Shown piece by piece: positions 43,880 to 45,377 of a DNA stretch of 45,377 nucleotides. Below the pieces are notes generated by a model. The model was not told the DNA's origin. It did no database searches and saw only the letters and a list, made by a program, of their open reading frames with translations. How positions within the stretch are numbered: position 1 is the first letter of the stretch; every line of letters starts with the position of its first letter. The stretch comes from CAIWXH01 sp964555675 (GTDB taxonomy: Bacteria > Chloroflexota > Chloroflexia > Chloroflexales > Chloroflexaceae). The translations under genes were made by a program, and so were the position numbers. The DNA lies in NCBI GenBank assembly GCA_964555675.1, contig CAZKTU010000027.1, forward strand, positions 1-45,377, in the 5' to 3' direction.

Positions 43880-45377
43880 TCAGAGGGGCAGGTCGTCGGG
43901 GTCGGCGGGGCGGGTGTTCTCGACGAGGCGGGCGGCGCTGACGGCGGCGTCGATGGTGAGGCGGCCGTGGTCGGGGAAGTTGACGAGCAGGATCTCGCGG
44001 TCGTTCTCGATGCGGCTGCTGAGGACCTCGCCGCGCCCGTAAGGGGTGCAGACAATCTGGTCGCCGCGGTGGAAGCGGCTCTCGCCCGCTTCGGCGGGCG
44101 CGCTGTGCTGGCGGGGCGGCGGGGGCGACGAGGGGCCGCCCTGGCGCTCGCGCTGCTCGCGCATGCGGCGTAGGCGCTCGACCATTGCGGCGGCGTCCGG
44201 CAGGGCCTCGGGCTCTGGGGGCGGCGGGGCGTTGCGCCGCGGGGGGGCCGCGCCCGGCGGCTGCGCGGGGGGCAAGGGCTGCTGGCGGGGCGGGGTCGGG
44301 CGAGGCGCCTGCGGGCCTGGTGGGCGCGGCGGCTGCCCCTGGCGGGGTGGTTGCCGGGGGTCGTTCTGGGGCGGTCGCTCGCGGTAGTCGGGGCGGGTTG
44401 AGCCGCCGCGCTGAGGCGGGTCGGGGTTGCGGCCGGTGCGCGCCGGGCCGGGCGGCGGGTCCGGGGCCTGCTCGGCTTCCTCGCGGCGCTGGCGGGCAAG
44501 GCGCTCGCGCTCGAGGCGGGCCTGCTCGGCTTCCTCGCGGCGCTGGCGGGCGAGGCGCTCGCGCTCGAGGCGGGCCTGCTCGGCCTCCTCGCGCTCGCGG
44601 GCGAGGCGCTCTTGCTCGAGGCGGGCCTGCTCGGCCTCTTCGGCGCGGGCGCGGGCCTCTGCGGCGGCCTGCTCGCGGGCGAGACGCTCGCGCTCGGCCT
44701 TCTCGGCGCGCTCGCGAGCCTCCTGGGCCTCGCGTTCGCGGGCGAGGCGCTCGCGCTCGGCCTTCTCGGCCCTGGCCCTGGTCTCGCGAACGGCGCGCTC
44801 TTCGGCCTCGCGAACGGCGCGCTCTTCGGCCTCGCGCTCGGCACGCGCCCTGGCCTCGCGCTCGGCGCGCTCGGCGCGCTCTTTGGCCTCGCGGGCCTCG
44901 CGCTCGGCGCGGGCGCGAACGGCGCGTTCCTGGGCTTCACGCTCCTTGGCCTCGCGCTCGAGACGCTCGCGGGCCTCTCTGGCACGAGCCTGCTCCTCCT
45001 CCCAGGCTTTGCGCGCGGCGAGCTCCTGGGCCTCCCAGGCTTCGCGCTCGGCGCGTTCCCTGGCCTCGCGCTCGGCGAGCTCTTTGGCCTCGCGCTCGGC
45101 GAGCGCCTGACGCTCGGCGCGCTCTTGCTCGGCGCGGCGGGCCTGCGCCTGACGCTCGGCGCGCTCTTGCTCGGCGAGGCGGGAGCGCTCCTGGCGCTGG
45201 ACGAGCTCCTGGTCGGCGCGTTCTTGCTCATCGCGCTCGCGGGTGGATGGGGCGGGGCGGGAGCGCTCTTCGCGCTGAGCGCGCTCTTGCTCATCGCGGT
45301 CGCGGGCGGCCTGGGCGAGGCGGGCGCGCTCTTGCTCATCGCGCTCGCGGGTGGCCTGGGCGAGGCGGGCGCGCTCC
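43880..45377 (-). CDS. Partial gene: long Glu/Arg/Ala coiled coil, proline-rich linker, Tudor-like C-terminal domain
   Basis: The 3' part of a minus-strand gene that runs off the right edge; the start is not in the window. The visible 498 residues begin inside a very long charged coiled coil of repeated types ERDEQERA, AEREARERAE and EQARLERERLARQRREEAE (edge to about 44470). A linker rich in Pro, Gln, Arg and Gly follows (about 44460-44200), then a helix LRRMREQRERQ. The C-terminal 55 residues (FHRGDQIVCTPYGRGEVLSS, ILLVNFPDHGRLTI) resemble small Tudor/DUF3553-like beta barrels such as the C-terminal one of PcrA helicase. The frame is fixed by that domain and is open from 43880 to the edge. 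Competing frames on both strands (for example 43759-45339 minus) are open only because the DNA is repetitive. It converges on copCD with 3 bases between stops. Confidence 0.8.
   Translation of the reverse strand, partial: ERARLAQATRERDEQERARLAQAARDRDEQERAQREERSRPAPSTRERDEQERADQELVQRQERSRLAEQERAERQAQARRAEQERAERQALAEREAKELAEREARERAEREAWEAQELAARKAWEEEQARAREARERLEREAKEREAQERAVRARAEREAREAKERAERAEREARARAEREAEERAVREAEERAVRETRARAEKAERERLAREREAQEARERAEKAERERLAREQAAAEARARAEEAEQARLEQERLAREREEAEQARLERERLARQRREEAEQARLERERLARQRREEAEQAPDPPPGPARTGRNPDPPQRGGSTRPDYRERPPQNDPRQPPRQGQPPRPPGPQAPRPTPPRQQPLPPAQPPGAAPPRRNAPPPPEPEALPDAAAMVERLRRMREQRERQGGPSSPPPPRQHSAPAEAGESRFHRGDQIVCTPYGRGEVLSSRIENDREILLVNFPDHGRLTIDAAVSAARLVENTRPADPDDLPL

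Noticed and set aside
43759..45339. 526-residue Ser/Pro/Ala/Arg-rich minus-strand frame and the plus-strand frame 44427-45110
   Set aside because: Both are by-products of the repetitive coiled-coil DNA; they overlap copCD or lack any domain, while the frame ending at 43880 has a recognisable C-terminal domain.

Overview
The window is GC-rich bacterial DNA with few spaces between genes. The long SecA with a zinc-binding tail, DUF2723 and PIG-V-type membrane mannosyltransferases, a META/DUF4377 lipoprotein, SdrD-like B repeats on secreted proteins and a secreted protein ending in SWLPLVAK together suggest the phylum Chloroflexota (class Chloroflexia, Roseiflexus/Kouleothrix-like). This is an inference from gene content; no rRNA or tRNA gene was found to confirm it.

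Layout. 1-8.4 kb: a small membrane protein, a GC-rich tandem repeat, secA, a large hybrid sensor kinase and a META-domain lipoprotein. 8.4-13.7 kb: a complete high-affinity phosphate uptake operon, pstS-pstC-pstA-pstB-pstB, headed by four TT-type hexamers at exact 11-bp spacing (a Pho-box-like array) and carrying no phoU. 13.8-22.8 kb: mostly housekeeping and small-molecule genes (DinB-like, TrmB-like, DUF488, DinB-SCP2 fusion, saccharopine-dehydrogenase-like reductase, amidase, GNAT, AAC(3)-like acetyltransferase, RraA-like). 22.9-27.5 kb: an acyl-CoA ligase, a NarL-type two-component pair and an extra receiver-only regulator that stops at the linker.

28-43.9 kb is the most distinctive part. 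It runs in one direction and encodes a secreted PKD-type protein, a membrane-anchored Ig-like (DUF4352-like) protein, a 2483-residue membrane-anchored multicopper oxidase with six cupredoxin domains, five SdrD-like repeats and further beta domains, then a DUF2723 glycosyltransferase-like membrane protein, a small secreted protein, a PIG-V-like mannosyltransferase and a CopC-CopD copper protein. In the giant oxidase the type 1 site and half the trinuclear ligands lie in cupredoxin domain 2, while the other half (HxH and HxHH) lie in domain 3. The active site is therefore predicted to form between domains 2 and 3, an order unlike ordinary laccases. I read the block as an extracellular copper-oxidase module (metal oxidation, possibly manganese, is a candidate role) with its own copper-handling and surface-glycosylation genes.

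The right edge holds the 3' part of a minus-strand gene for an extremely long Glu/Arg/Ala coiled coil, a proline-rich linker and a small Tudor-like domain. Its low-complexity DNA is open in several frames, so it is easily mis-called. No CRISPR array, insertion sequence, rRNA or tRNA was seen.
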